Source: Pseudoscleropodium purum (lineage: Eukaryota > Streptophyta > Bryopsida > Hypnales > Brachytheciaceae). From it: 64,000 nucleotides of DNA. The notes below the pieces were generated by a model. That model saw only the letters and a list, made by a program, of their open reading frames with translations. It had not been told where the DNA came from and ran no database searches. The translations under genes were made by a program, and so were the position numbers. Below are positions 13,061-24,689 of this stretch, piece by piece. The stretch lies in assembly GCA_963969395.1 (NCBI GenBank), contig OZ017800.1:14788479-14852478 (forward strand), written 5' to 3'. Position 1 is the stretch's first letter, and every line of letters begins with the position of its first letter.

Positions 13061-13460
13061 GTTTGCATTAATTGCCCCCCTTCTCTCAAAAAATTTACAA
13101 GCCATTGATTTTTTTGAAGAAAAAATGCTTATCCTTGAAATTGTCATTGATTTCTCAAAACATCACAAACAGTTGATGTTGTGAGATTTAATCTAAGCCG
13201 TCCAAATATGAAATACGAAATGAATATTGGATATGGATACAGGATGAATACAAGATATAGTAGTGAATATGGATACAATATCAGATATGGATATGGGATG
13301 AATATTGAATACGGATACAAATACATTATCGGATATGGATATAGGAGGAATTATCCCATATTGATTGTCACTATGTTGGTTTTTGAAAATTACAAGAAGG
13401 GGGAGGGGAAGGGGGAGGGTGGTGGTTGCAAATGAGAATTTTAAAATCTTTAAAACCCAA
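13061..13460 (+). repeat. GGATAT-rich dispersed repeat, copy 1
   Basis: It begins 'gtttgcattaattgcccccc' and runs through 'tgagatttaatctaagccgtcc' into a 150-bp stretch of imperfect GGATAT/GAATAT units. It then continues through 'tcccatattgattg' and a G-rich run to 'ttttaaaatc'. The same series in the same order is at 61436-61830. It lies in a roughly 490-bp block (about 13040-13530) that interrupts the satellite. The block is bordered by 'ctatccactcaaaagatg', and the right border forms a hairpin with 'cttttgggtggatag'. The 84- and 91-codon frames here are translations of the GGATAT units. Confidence 0.7.
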
Positions 13461-14139
13461 ATGAGCACAAAAATGGAGTCACTTTTGGGTGGATAGTGGG
13501 TACCTCTCCTTACTATCCACTCAAAAGATGCCTCACTTATTGGATAGTAGCTATTTTCTTCGAAAGGGACATCCTCATCCTAGGTAGTTATTCAATAGAA
13601 TAAAGAATATTAATTGTCTTCTTCTAAGGGTTTATTCATAAGGATAAGGAATATTAGATGGCCTTCTTCAAAAATTTGCTCATAACAATAAAAAAAAATA
13701 TTAAAAGTCTCTTCCTAAAGATTTCCTCCAAGGATCAAGATTGTTGACTGTCCCCTCCCAAAGGACTTTACAATAGGATTACTTGAAGAATTTTATTCTA
13801 GGGTGGTGACTCTTACTTGAAGAATTTGTATTCATATTTGTATTATGTAGCCTTGGTTGATATTGGAGTCACCTCTTTGAATTTAATGGCCTACATTGAG
13901 AATGGAATTGCGTGTTTGTGATTGTATCATGTAATAGTTTTATAATTAGGTTTTTTGTTTTTTGTGCATGGTTCCATAGTGCACTGAATTGAAACAATAG
14001 TAAAATCCTTTCTTTTAAATATTTTGGTAAGTCAAAATTTTGGAAAATTTTGGGACCATTTTAGTGACATATGGTTTCATTTTTTTTCATTTTTTTCATT
14101 AGTAAACTTTTAAAACTCATTTTATAATGGGCACATAGA

Positions 14140-14835
14140 TTGGCTATTCTTTCAAAAGAAACATCTTCCTCCTAGGGATTTAGTCAAAAGGATAAAGAAT
14201 ATTAGATACTTCTTGTTAAAGGTCTTAAAGATAAAGAATATTGGACGTCACCTCCAAAGGGTCTCCTCATAAGGTTAAGGAATATTAGACTACTTTTCTT
14301 CTTGCTTATAAGAATAAAAAATATGAGATGTCTTTCTTCAAAAGGTTTCATTCAAAGACAAGGAACATTGAACTTCTATACGATTTCTACAATTAGATCT
14401 CCCCATGCCAAGGATTTATTCCAAGGATTAACAATATTATTAGACATTTCTTTCTTAAGGTTCCTTCTTTAGAAAGATAAGGAATATTTGACGTCCCTTC
14501 CTAAGGCTAGCTTCATTAGGATAAGGAGTATGAGAAATTCTCCTTCCAAGAGTTTTTTTCAATGATAAAGAGTATTGGATTTTGTCTGCCCAAGGGTTCT
14601 TCTATGGACTTGAAATATTACACATCCTCCCAAAGGTTCACTTTTCTAAAGGTTTCTTCCGAGGATGAAGAATATTAGATATCCCTTGCCCAAGGTTTTT
14701 CCAAGGACAAGGGATATTAGATATTCTCTTCCAAGGATTTCATCCAAAGTCAAAGACTATTAGATTTGTGTATCCCTTGAAAAAAGACATTCTTGTCTAA
14801 AACATTTCTTCCAAGGACGAGGAATATTAGATTTG
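14140..14835 (+). repeat. Run of about 12 subrepeats, average about 50-60 bp
   Basis: The last satellite unit consists almost entirely of subrepeats of the form 'ggataaggaatattagac.tcccttcc.aagg.tt.ctcc'. Landmarks include 'aagaatattggacgtc', 'aaggaatatttgacgtccc', 'aaggagtatgag', 'agaatattagatatccc' and 'gaggaatattag'. Elsewhere in the array only 4-6 subrepeats occur per unit, so this block looks locally amplified. Confidence 0.7.
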
Positions 14836-17090
14836 TGATTATATATTTTATATTATCATTATATAGGAAGTTTGGTATGAAATGATGTCATCAACATAAA
14901 CGAAGACAAATTGTTATTTAATCCAAGAATAAGCTGTTTTTTTTATATACTATGTGAGCAATAGAAAGAGACAATGTTTCATAGTTGGTAATGTAGACAA
15001 TATAACAAGATACAATAGTGTTTGGCTTTTCATGTTATTCAATTTTTAGAATAAATTTTGTTGTATTCTACCTCTAAAACAATGAAATAGAAAATATACA
15101 ATGTGTCATTTGCTAATTGAAATTACATGTGTAATAGCCAATTGGATTCAAAATTTTAGCTATGGTAACTAGACTTTTAGTTTACGTTATGTGAATAAAA
15201 ACTTATATCATGAACAAGAGGCAATTTTTTTGGGATGGTGCTACGATTCCACCCCATGAAGGAGAAAATTTTCTAGTTCTTTTCTATATAATTGAAATGC
15301 TTTATACATGTGAAATAACTCTAACACTTTGAATCTATTTAGATTTTTCAAAAAATTTAATTTCAAAATAATTTAATAATTTAAAGCCCAAGAGTAAGAA
15401 AATTCACCTTATATACATTTATCCTATTTATTTCTAGTGAGATTTAATTCACATTCTATTTCTATATAAAAGCTATCTTTGAAACAATTCTGAAAGAAGG
15501 TTATTAAATCCCTATACCTTTGCAATACAACTTTTTTTCAAAACTTAAAACTTAATGAATTAATTTTAAAATTCATAAATTAAATTTTCTATAAATAAAT
15601 TTATGTATTCATAATTTCATAAGAATTTATTTATAAGAATTCATAACAAAATTTATTTCATAATGATCATTTAAGTAATAACTTTTTTATAATTGTACAC
15701 AATGTTTATTGGAAATGCAATCATAATTCCAAAGCCATTGAAATTCCTATGGTGTAATAATGCAAGGTGAAACAAGAAAATCTTAGTAAACTAAGAGCTT
15801 GAATGGTCCAAGTCTAAAAAGAAGGATTAGAAATTACTTACAACACAACTTCACTTTGTGAATGGCTATCTAATACATATTATTCTAGAAATTATGACAA
15901 TTTTTATTGGAACCATTTGTCATTGGTAGAAATTTCCACCAAAAGTATACATAAACACTAGTACCAATGTATTCAACATAAAACAAGGTTTATATTGATA
16001 ACATTTCAAAAGGCACTAAGGTGACATAACAACTAAAGAAAAAAATAAGATTCATTTTCTATACTTGAACTCATTACATTACCAATGCAAATTTTTGCTT
16101 CTAACAAGATGTTGAGGTCATTTGCAAGATTTTTTCATTATCAGAATGGATAATTCTCTCATGTTCTTACCTTGATTCTACCCTTTCAAAGTAGTGTAAA
16201 TACATCTACCTAAGCCAAAATGAAAAATCCCTATACATTTTCCAACCAAAATCTAGGGCTATAATTTTTTTCATAAAGATATGCCATGTATCTCATCAAC
16301 CAAATATGGCTACTAAAGATTTAAATCCTAGAATGCATCACTATGACTTGAAAAGCTTTTGACTATCCAATGGAATTGTGACAAATCTACCTTGTGAACC
16401 AAACTCGACATTATTGAGTGGTTGAGGTCTTTAGGGAGAATAGGTTCCCTATCATTTTCAACACTATATTAGAAGTGTCAAGGTGTCATGATGGCACACT
16501 AGCTACATTCCATTTCTTAATGATTGCTTTCCATTTCCTAGCTATTTTTGTGACACCTATGTAAGCATTTCACACATTGACATGACCTTCATATTGGCCA
16601 CATAATCTCCAACTTATGTAAGTCCTCCAGATTTTCTCATTAAGTTTGACTGTCTGCAAAGACTAGTGACTACTAGCCTAAAAGCATACTTTCAAGTGTC
16701 AACAAATATGCGATTGACATTTAGCATAGCCGAAGGACAATTTGTAAATGCGTTCTCACAGTGTCACCAACAATACATATCATTAGGACAAAATTGCTCT
16801 TCGTATTGAACATAATTCAGTCCGTATTGCCGACTACACATTCTGGTCTTGTCAACCCTACACAATAACCTAACAAAAACGACAAATACCACAAGCACAC
16901 TAGTAACAAGGAAATTTCTGTTAACTACAAGGACTTCTACATCTTTGGAGGGTATCCAAAATATTGAAAAGAAATCTTACATGATTTGAAGAGTTCGCAA
17001 CCCACAGTATATTTGTAGCCCAGTATTCTTGAACCCATAGGCATGCAGCAAAATCACTTTCTCAGATCCATTCACTAACCTACCTACAGA
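14836..17090. other. Intergenic, mostly no feature
   Basis: AT-rich sequence with no complete gene. The only protein-like trace is a reverse-transcriptase scrap at 14891-14935. The GC content rises from about 16.7 kb toward the 3' end of the MBD gene. Confidence 0.5.
14891..14935 (-). pseudogene. Copia-type reverse transcriptase scrap (YVDD motif)
   Basis: Read on the minus strand this gives FVFVYVDDIIS, the RT active-site core typical of Ty1/copia elements (YVDD with hydrophobic flanks). Frames around it are full of stops and I cannot follow RT further in either direction. It is either a heavily decayed fragment or chance; the motif alone cannot decide. Confidence 0.35.
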
Positions 17091-17435
17091 AACTGTGCAG
17101 AGGGATGGATTTAATAACAAACTACCACTAACTTCCAGCCACTTCAAATGGGGAGGGGTTCCTAAGTTTGCTCTTCAAGGATCACCGGTCACAATCGGTC
17201 ATCGTTGTTCTACAGGTGACGAGGCGTACAAAGGAGCATCCCAACATCCGGAAATGATGCGACCCGGACGCAAGAACAGAAATATCACTTCCAGCTCAGA
17301 CACTTACGATGGGATACTCTGAAAAGCAGCTTCTAGCATACATTGAACACTGATTGGGGGCCATGCAGGCTCCAAAAGTGCTGGGCGTGATATCAGCCGT
17401 CCTTGCTTGACGCTCAATGGATGAACCCACGACAG

Positions 17436-20400
17436 TTATAAAATGCTTTCGGGTTCTTGAGCAGCTTCCACCACTTGAGGCTTCGGTACCTCTCCGACAA
17501 CAGCATGGATACCCTGAAGCGGGGGAATTTCCACCACCTCACTCGGCTTCTCTACGGCGCCATTACCCTCTGGCGCATCCACCGCAATTGACGCGGCAGC
17601 GACCCCCACAGACGGCTCAGTGGCAGCATCGAGGGGCTTCGCTGACGGCTCGGTAGACACGGGCTTGTCATCCTCCGATTTCTCAGCAATCGGGTCTGCT
17701 GTCATTTCTTTGGTTTCCTCAGCAGCGGGGATCTCAACCGCGGATGCATCCACATCCATCGCTTTCGTTTCCCCATTGCCCTCTCCATTTTCCTTCTCTT
17801 TATCGGAGGAAATAGGCTCACCCTTGCCTGCCGCACCTTGGACACACCAACACCACATTATCAGGTCTACCAAGCTGCATCTCCACGAAAATCGAACACC
17901 CCAGACAACGTTCCCCAAAAGATAAACAAATAAATAACCGATATGTTACGCATGCTTCGCACGGGGGAACGATCACAACAATTGACACCGAACAGACGAG
18001 AACTTCAAACTCACCATCGGTTTCATCCTTTCCATTTTCACGACTTTTCCTTGAACGCTTCACCACGGGCTGTTTCGGCTCCGTTTCTTCATCGCCACCA
18101 TCAGTCGAAGTGCGACCCTTGGAATTCAGCCTTGCAGATCTTCTACGATTCTCCGGGGGGGTCTCAACAGCTTCGCCAGGTCGATAATGCAAAAAAAAAA
18201 GACGTGAGAAAAAACTTGGTTGCTATCAACATACATCGACCAACTAGAAGAGGCCCCACGATGTCGGGAATAGGAGACACACGCTGGCTGGTGATCCAAA
18301 AGCCCCGGAAACGTGAGGATTCAATTAACTAGCAACTAGGCCTTGATGACCAAGTCACATGAAGCACCTCAATTCCCAGCCTTAACTCCTGCACCAAAAA
18401 AGTACAGGCTAGGCACGAGCATTCACTTGCTTTTCAGCCCGTATACCATGGACTCTTTACGAGTTACTGAGACGCACACTCAAACTCTACACCATTCGAC
18501 ATCGAAGACAGTAAGTTAACCAACCTGCAACACCCCATTCGAAATCACTCGCAGTCAGTGTCCCAGGATGAGCTTTCAGATACTTATCCAGCTGCCTCTT
18601 GGTCTTGATTTCTTCGCCATCTGGAGCCACAAAACTCACATCCTTCTTCTTGCCAGGAGTGCCTCGGACTGCCTTTCCGGATAGCTGAAACAATCCACAA
18701 AACGAAGAAGCGGATATCAATAGCATGCAAGAACGTTTAGAGAGGACGCCAGGTATATCAAATGTCACATCCCTGGCTAAACTTCCTTCCATGAAGAGGG
18801 CATCGAAATAATGCTAGTGTACTGATCGGAGGAGGACCATTCCAAACCAAATGACGAAATACTGTTCGTAGCTGTCTTGTCAAACGACAGTTTCTGTGAG
18901 AGTGAAATACAGCACAGATCATTGGACAGTATCACCGACATTTTGACAAATATTCTGATTAAGCTTTACACAAAACTCAGAAACTACTCTAAATCCTGCT
19001 TTCAGGACAAATACTTGATAACATTTTTTCTTGCTAATTATGCGTGCGTAGAATTTTTAAATTCGCTGGGTTAATGGTTTGACCTACTCTCCATTACGGT
19101 AAGAACCTACGACTAACCCCTCACAATGGTGTTGAACGAGCAAAAAAATAAACCAAGAGCCTTTTTCCGTTGAAAGTAAATTACTTCACTCCCACCCCAA
19201 AAGTGCAGGGTGCAGGCAACTGAAAGCACCTTCAACTGCCCCCACAAATATGGAAGCATTCCATATTACAGACGTATTGTATGAGGAAACGCAATTTGCA
19301 ATATTTTAAAGAACCCACCACCCGTGAAACTGTGTTAGCTGGTTACAACTGGGAAAGGGGTGATACCATGCTTATCTTCGAATGGTAAGACAGGTACATG
19401 AATCAGATATTGTCTAGGAAGACCGCAGGATACGGTCTGTCTTTCTTACCAGGCGGGTTCGTCTACTACATTTTTTCGCCGTTGAAGTACGCATTTAGAA
19501 AGGCGTATCAAAGTAAACCTTTTGACCCGAGAATAGATCAAACAGTCATTCCGGTTACTTTACTGCCTCGCGATGACTATACGGACTGATTATGAACAGC
19601 ACCCGATGAACAGCACCCGGACACGTGGCGCATCGAGAATAAAAAATATGACGTGTGTAATCTACAGAATTCGCAACTGTGACGATGGGATGACACCTAC
19701 GAAAGGCGTCGAGGCCCTGTGTCCGTGCCGGGTTCGCGAGCTCTCCAGCAGTCCGGCGACGAAGTATTGACCAAGAGAACTCGGCAAACAAACGAAACAC
19801 GGCGCTTACACAAGATGGCCCCCACTTATTGCGCATGTCGAAGGACGATACAGAACGCGACGAGTGGCTTCTGACACACAGACATCAGTGTCATCCCAAG
19901 CAGGTTATCAAGTCTACAAGACGGAGCCCATACTGTGAAGGAGTAACTTCGCGAAAACCCACACGTCCTTCGCGTTGTGCCGCGTCCAACTCCTCTGATG
20001 GAGAGCACAAACAAACCTGGAGCTCATCCCTTCCGCAATCGCGGCAGCACTTACGAACTCGGTAGAAAAACTCGAGCATCGCCGGCGAGCCAGATGCCTT
20101 GAGCAAGCGGAAACCCTGAAGAGCCAAACTTCAAGTTCGCAGAGCAGAAACACCTGCCCAGGTCCTTGCATGTCATAACCGGCTTCGCAGGGCAGACCAG
20201 AGTGGCGATCCCGAGAAACACGGAACGGCTTGTGAAAAATCTTCTGTAGACTTTCTTACAGTTCTCCAGGGTTTAAAATCAAGAATATGGAATGACACTT
20301 TGTGCTGCACATGGCTCATACTCAAACCCCAAGATACTTCTCAGAGGCTCCCCAACTCTGAGAACGTCAAAACTGAAGTCTCAGTCTCTAATTTAAACGT

Positions 20401-21281
20401 CCTACCCTGCAAAAGCGGACAGTCAAAAACACGCAAGACGATTGTTGTGCGAACGACAACAACTGCCGTTCTCAACCTCGCAGAAAACTCCGAGACGAAC
20501 TTTGGCAGTTGTCAACCTCACATACCAACTGCCACACACTGGAAAGACGTGCATTCCTATGAAACAAAGTTGTCAACTTCAAGGCATCAAGAATGATCAG
20601 CCTAAAAAACGAGAATAAGAACAGGCACAGTTGCAGCTTCTCGCGTTCTTCGAAATAATCCAGTATTTGCCGCGATTATTCATTTCCCTGGCAAACCTCT
20701 CTGACCACGAAACAATACACAGAGAGCTCTTTCAAGAACTCCTGTTTTCCGGATAAAGTTACCCCCCTAAAAAACTCAATATTATCCCTTCTGCATGCTT
20801 CAAAAATTACAACGACCCGAGCGCCGACACCGAAAAGCTTCTCAGCACGACAAGAATTTCATTCCTCTCCAACGCAGCACTTGGAAAGTACCGAAACTAA
20901 ACTCCTCGCGACCAAAATTTCATACCCTAGGTTATCAGAAAACAACAACAAACCACAATGTCTTGCACAACCTTAACAGCATGTCACGTAAAACCGCTTA
21001 AACTCCCTCGCCTTCCTCCACACGCAACCATGAACAGCCAACATTACAAAAACTAAAATCCTCAAATTTAACAAACGCAACATTCCACAACTAACTAACA
21101 CAACTCGGGGGTTTCCGCGTTTACGAACCTTGCGCTTCCAACCAACCAAAGCCCCCGTGAGGTCCTCCGTCGCGGGATCCGTAGTCACCGCAGGCTTCGC
21201 TATGATCGTCGCGGCAGGCTCCGCAGCGATCGTCGCCGTGTCAACATCGGCCGCAACTACAGTCTCTTCCGGATTCCCCAT
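17436..21281 (-). CDS. Methyl-CpG-binding domain protein, MBD10/MBD11 type
   Basis: Nuclear chromatin protein; the plant MBD family is named for binding methylated CpG, though Arabidopsis MBD10 and MBD11 bind it weakly or not at all. Four coding exons on the minus strand: 21281..21129, 18684..18525, 18170..18015 and 17827..17436. They total 861 nt, that is 286 residues plus TAA, and all introns are GT..AG. Residues about 43-104 form the MBD: GWKRK, then GTPGKKKDVSFVAPDGEEI, KRQLDKYLKAHPG, and SDFEW. The block after it (ETPPENRRRSARL, KRSRKSRENGK) is basic, like the ETPRRSSR segment of MBD11. Residues about 158-286 are a low-complexity tail rich in Glu, Ala and Pro with many KEKE/EE runs. The start ATG is the first Met giving an acidic/Ala-rich leader. 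An upstream in-frame ATG at 21356 would add 25 residues of unlikely composition. Intron 1 is long (2444 bp). The last acceptor is ambiguous by 9 bp (17827 or 17836). The exact plant orthologue is not determined. Confidence 0.9.
18685..21128 (-). other. Intron 1 of the MBD gene
   Basis: A 2.44-kb intron with donor AAG|GTTCGT and acceptor TTTCAG|CTATCC. The part at 19.55-20.26 kb is GC-richer and CpG-richer than the window average and resembles gene-island DNA, not the surrounding repeats. Open frames of 60-98 codons there, on both strands, lack motifs and homopolymer-free coding bias, so I do not call a nested gene. Confidence 0.7.
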
Positions 21282-21720
21282 TCCGTGACCACAACAAAAC
21301 TCGCCCCAGACCTCCCTTGAAGGAAACAAAAAGTTAACCTCTCCAAAAAACCTCAAAAAAAATTCTCTCCCTCAAGAAAATCTCCTAGCGCTTCCAATGG
21401 CTTCCGTCCGAAGGGTGGAAGTGGCTATAGAAGCAAACAAGAAGCGGAAGTCGACGACGTGAGGTGCGCGAGGGAGAAGAGACAACAGACGGGGTGTGAG
21501 CGGGAACTGTTCATGGCGAGTGTGCGGCAATGGCAGGAGCGGAATCGGGAGCGGAATGACGCGGTTGCTGTCGTTGTTGGAGAAGAGGATTTGGTTTCTT
21601 TTGCTTTGGTTTTGGTTTGGCTTGGCTATGGGGACGGTGGTCCACTGCACTTAGGAAAACCAGCCTATGACAGGGAGAATGGCTGTTTTGTTTTGTTGAC
21701 AGTTTTGTAGTACTGATTTT
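21282..21720 (-). promoter_or_regulatory. Upstream region / 5' UTR of the MBD gene
   Basis: GC- and CpG-rich sequence directly upstream of the start codon, ending sharply at about 21720 where AT-rich repeat-type DNA begins. A TTTATA run on the minus strand (around 21730) is the nearest TATA-like string but is about 450 bp from the ATG. I therefore do not assign a core promoter. The 83-104 codon frames here (21459-21825) are chance frames in GC-rich DNA. Confidence 0.4.
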
Positions 21721-23640
21721 TTTTTTCCAATATAAAGACAAACATGAGAAATGTAGAGAGCAATTGAAATTTAATTTTTTCGACAAAATATAATTTGTTA
21801 TGAATTTTTGAAGTATATTGTCCAATTGGCATAAAATAATCTCTAAACTACCTCAAAACCACCCAAAAGTGTAATCATAATGGTGATTATACCACTTGAA
21901 GCAATCTCAATATTTTCTAACATGATCATGACATAAAAAAAATAAAAAAGTTCATATAATAAATTTACACTAGAAATATAGAAGTTCCTAAAGCAATCAT
22001 TAATAACTTCATCGCCCTTACCCAAGGTATTAATTTTGGCCACTAATCAACCTAATGAAGTCCTACTCTTATTTCTTAGCAAAAGTATAACATAGATTAA
22101 TGGAAGACTATAATGGATGGTTTTCTAGGTGTTTGCACTGGGTAGTTTGCCTAATATATGCTAGTTTACCTCATATGGGTACTAAATAGGTAGAAATGTC
22201 TAAAATCATTCACTTGAGTTGATGTTTAAAGACAGAGCCAAAATTTCAATTAAGGGTTATTTTTACTTATAGATATATAAAGATCATAAATTTCAAAACA
22301 AAATATCATATTTTTTGGATATTTTTTTTATTTTCTATAAATTTTCGAAGTCAAATGTTGAAGTGTTCTACATGCAGATGCTCAAGCATTTTCAAAATAA
22401 CCCAAAAACATTCATTCAAAGTTCTACTATTTTGCAATTATTTTGCATCATGTATAAAATTGGAGACATTCCATTAGGATGGTTTAAAATAGTTCATATT
22501 TATGACACTTCAAGAGATTTCTATATTACCTACCAAAAAAGGGGGACAAAAAAGGGTACAACTACCTTAATACTTGAAAGTGGCTTTTTTTTCCATCTAT
22601 CATCTTGAAAAGTAAAAATTAGAATGAATAGTTTGAAAGTTGAAATCATTGACAAGGTGGTAGGCCTCTTCTTTGTCCTAACAAAAAACAAACTTGCTAT
22701 GATTAACATGTAGAAGAGACACAATTTCAGATTTTGAAAACCAACTCCTCATTGTATTAAATCAACACATAGAGGATGATAAGGCAACTAAAATTTTTAA
22801 TTTTAAAAAGCCCTTCAAAGTTTCTATCTTACTTTTCTAATGAGCCCTAATTCAACCTTTATTGCTATGTTTTGCCATCTTTTAATTAGTATAAAACCCA
22901 AAAGCCTCTATAAATTAGCTCTAACAGTGTAATATAATATAACAAATCTTTGTGCCATTTGAAGTGTTAGCTAAGGTTATCACTTAGAAAATCAATGCTA
23001 CTTATTGAATATATACTATAGTTCCATCTTTCAATGAGGTAACTCTTTATTGTATAACCTCAATAATTTTGAGTTTTAAATTGGTTGGGAATAATAGGAT
23101 GCTCCAAATCTTGCATGCCTATGACAATATTTATCATCTTTGCTTCCTTACTAGTAGCCAAAATAGACTTTTTACTATATTTGGGTGACACTATTTTGCT
23201 ATCAATATTCTATGTCTAAAATGTTGTAGAAATGCTAAAATTTTGAGTAGTGGAGTTCAATAAACATTGCCACTCAACCAGCAACATTATATTATGAAGT
23301 TGGGCATTGGCCCGGTTATATTTTTGAGGTGCGTGGACACGTGAACTCCCAAGGTAGTGGCTTTTGTTGGCTTGACTCATCTACTATGGCAATAGGGCAT
23401 TAGGAGTTGGCAATAAAAGCCCTCTAGATATTAGTAGTAAATCTAAATAAATGACTCCATATTCAAGTGTCTTTTTAGTCATTTTAGACACAAATCATTA
23501 TTCTAGAGGATTGGGATATTGTCATTGTGGACAAGTTGTAACGGACAAAATATTCATTTAGGATAATAGGGTACTTTGTCATTCACCATCTGACTTGGAA
23601 GTTCATCAATTATCTTATCTTATGTTGCACGTGATGTGAT
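21721..23640. other. No feature recognised
   Basis: AT-rich intergenic DNA. Open frames at 21843-22043, 22315-22608 and 22530-22724 are low-complexity (Phe/Ile/Lys-rich) and have no motif. Confidence 0.5.
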
Positions 23641-23779
23641 TGTAACTATTGCATAGACTTACCTACACACCATCACCTTTGCTATGCTTTCACAAATATA
23701 GCAAATTAGAAGGTTTGCTCAGTACAAGAGGAAGAAGTGTTTTAACCTGTAAAGGACTAAGTTGCATTTTTTGGCAACA

Positions 23780-24680
23780 TAGAAATTTTGGACAGGGGTG
23801 TGTGACTAGAGATTTTCATATTTTTGGCCCAAATTTTAAGGAAAGTGAAGACAAAGAATATCTTTCATGAGCCTTAAATTTTAGGACATTTGAAAATATG
23901 AATCAAAAGTTATGGTCTAATATATAGTTTGTTTTTCAACTCAAGTAGTTTGGACAGATCTAAAGAAATCATTTTTTTCAAACATCCAAATTTGAAATTG
24001 ATTTTTTAGATTAATATATACATAGAAATTTTTTAATTATTTTATTTTTAGCAAAAAGTCAAAAATTATGAGGTGTTTTAGTTTGCATGCAGGTATGGAT
24101 TTTTTATTCCAAAACAAACTTTGAATGGAGTTGAATTTTATGGAGTTGAATTTTCAATATTTTTGAAAAAAAATAAAAACATTAGGTGAAGATTTTTATC
24201 ACAACATTACAACCATTGGAATTAGCATTTTTCAATTTCATAAATAAAGTTTTGAATATATTGTGTTTTTAATCATTCTCTAAATCTTTGTACTTACTCT
24301 TTTTTTCCTATATGTTGTACAATTTCAAATGGTCTAAAAATTTTCAAACATGAAACCAACATGCCTTGAAGAATGAATCCAAAAAAGCTTCACCATTTTA
24401 AACATTTTCTCACACAAATGTGACCTTGTGAAGTACAGCTACCCATTTTTTTGCAAGGACAAAAAATGATCTTTGTCACTTCAAATGCTAATATCTTGCA
24501 ATCTATAAAGTGAAAATTTCTGAAATTTTTTCCACATCATTTTAAACCAATTTATAACAAGATCCTATAATTAAATATGTCTAAAAATGTTTTGTTTTTT
24601 TTAAATTTGAAACTTGTACAAGAAATGGCAGTTTTGGAGCGTTTTGGACAAAATCATAGTGAAGGAACTTTAGGGGTTAA
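23780..24680 (+). repeat. Dispersed repeat R1, copy B
   Basis: Matches R1 at 51.0-51.9 kb and the core of the second hAT element. It has 'aatcaaaagttatggtctaatata' (similar, on the other strand, to about 1800-1850), 'accattggaattag', and 'tcacttcaaatgctaatatcttgcaa'. It ends with 'cttgtacaagaaatggcagttttggagc' and 'gaacttta ggggttaag'. Non-coding. Confidence 0.65.
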
Positions 24681-24689
24681 GTGAATTTT

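Larger units (their letters stand above)
10431..14835 (+). repeat. Main satellite array, plus, about 690-720-bp units
   Basis: The anchor 'aactcatctcatgatggg' and its variants recur at about 10901, 11625, 12309, 13001 and 14113. Intervals are 724, 684 and 692, then 1112 across an insertion. Divergence between units is considerable, so this is an old array. Each unit contains 40-60 bp subrepeats with the GGAATATTAGA core. Small open frames in it (for example 11756-11938 and 12037-12237) are short and share no motif, so I treat them as chance. Confidence 0.75.

Noticed and set aside
13144..13468. Tyr/Ile-rich and Gly/Tyr-rich frames
   Set aside because: Direct translation of GGATAT-type repeats.
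18250..18300. 'cgggaataggaga.acac' shared with about 34337 as a repeat
   Set aside because: Similarity is limited to about 18 bp with unrelated flanks; probably chance.
17095..18332. Plus-strand frames of 75-129 codons overlapping the MBD gene
   Set aside because: Antisense shadows of GC-rich exons on the minus strand.
21459..21825. Frames of 83-104 codons upstream of the MBD gene
   Set aside because: Chance frames in GC-rich promoter or 5' UTR DNA, with no motif.
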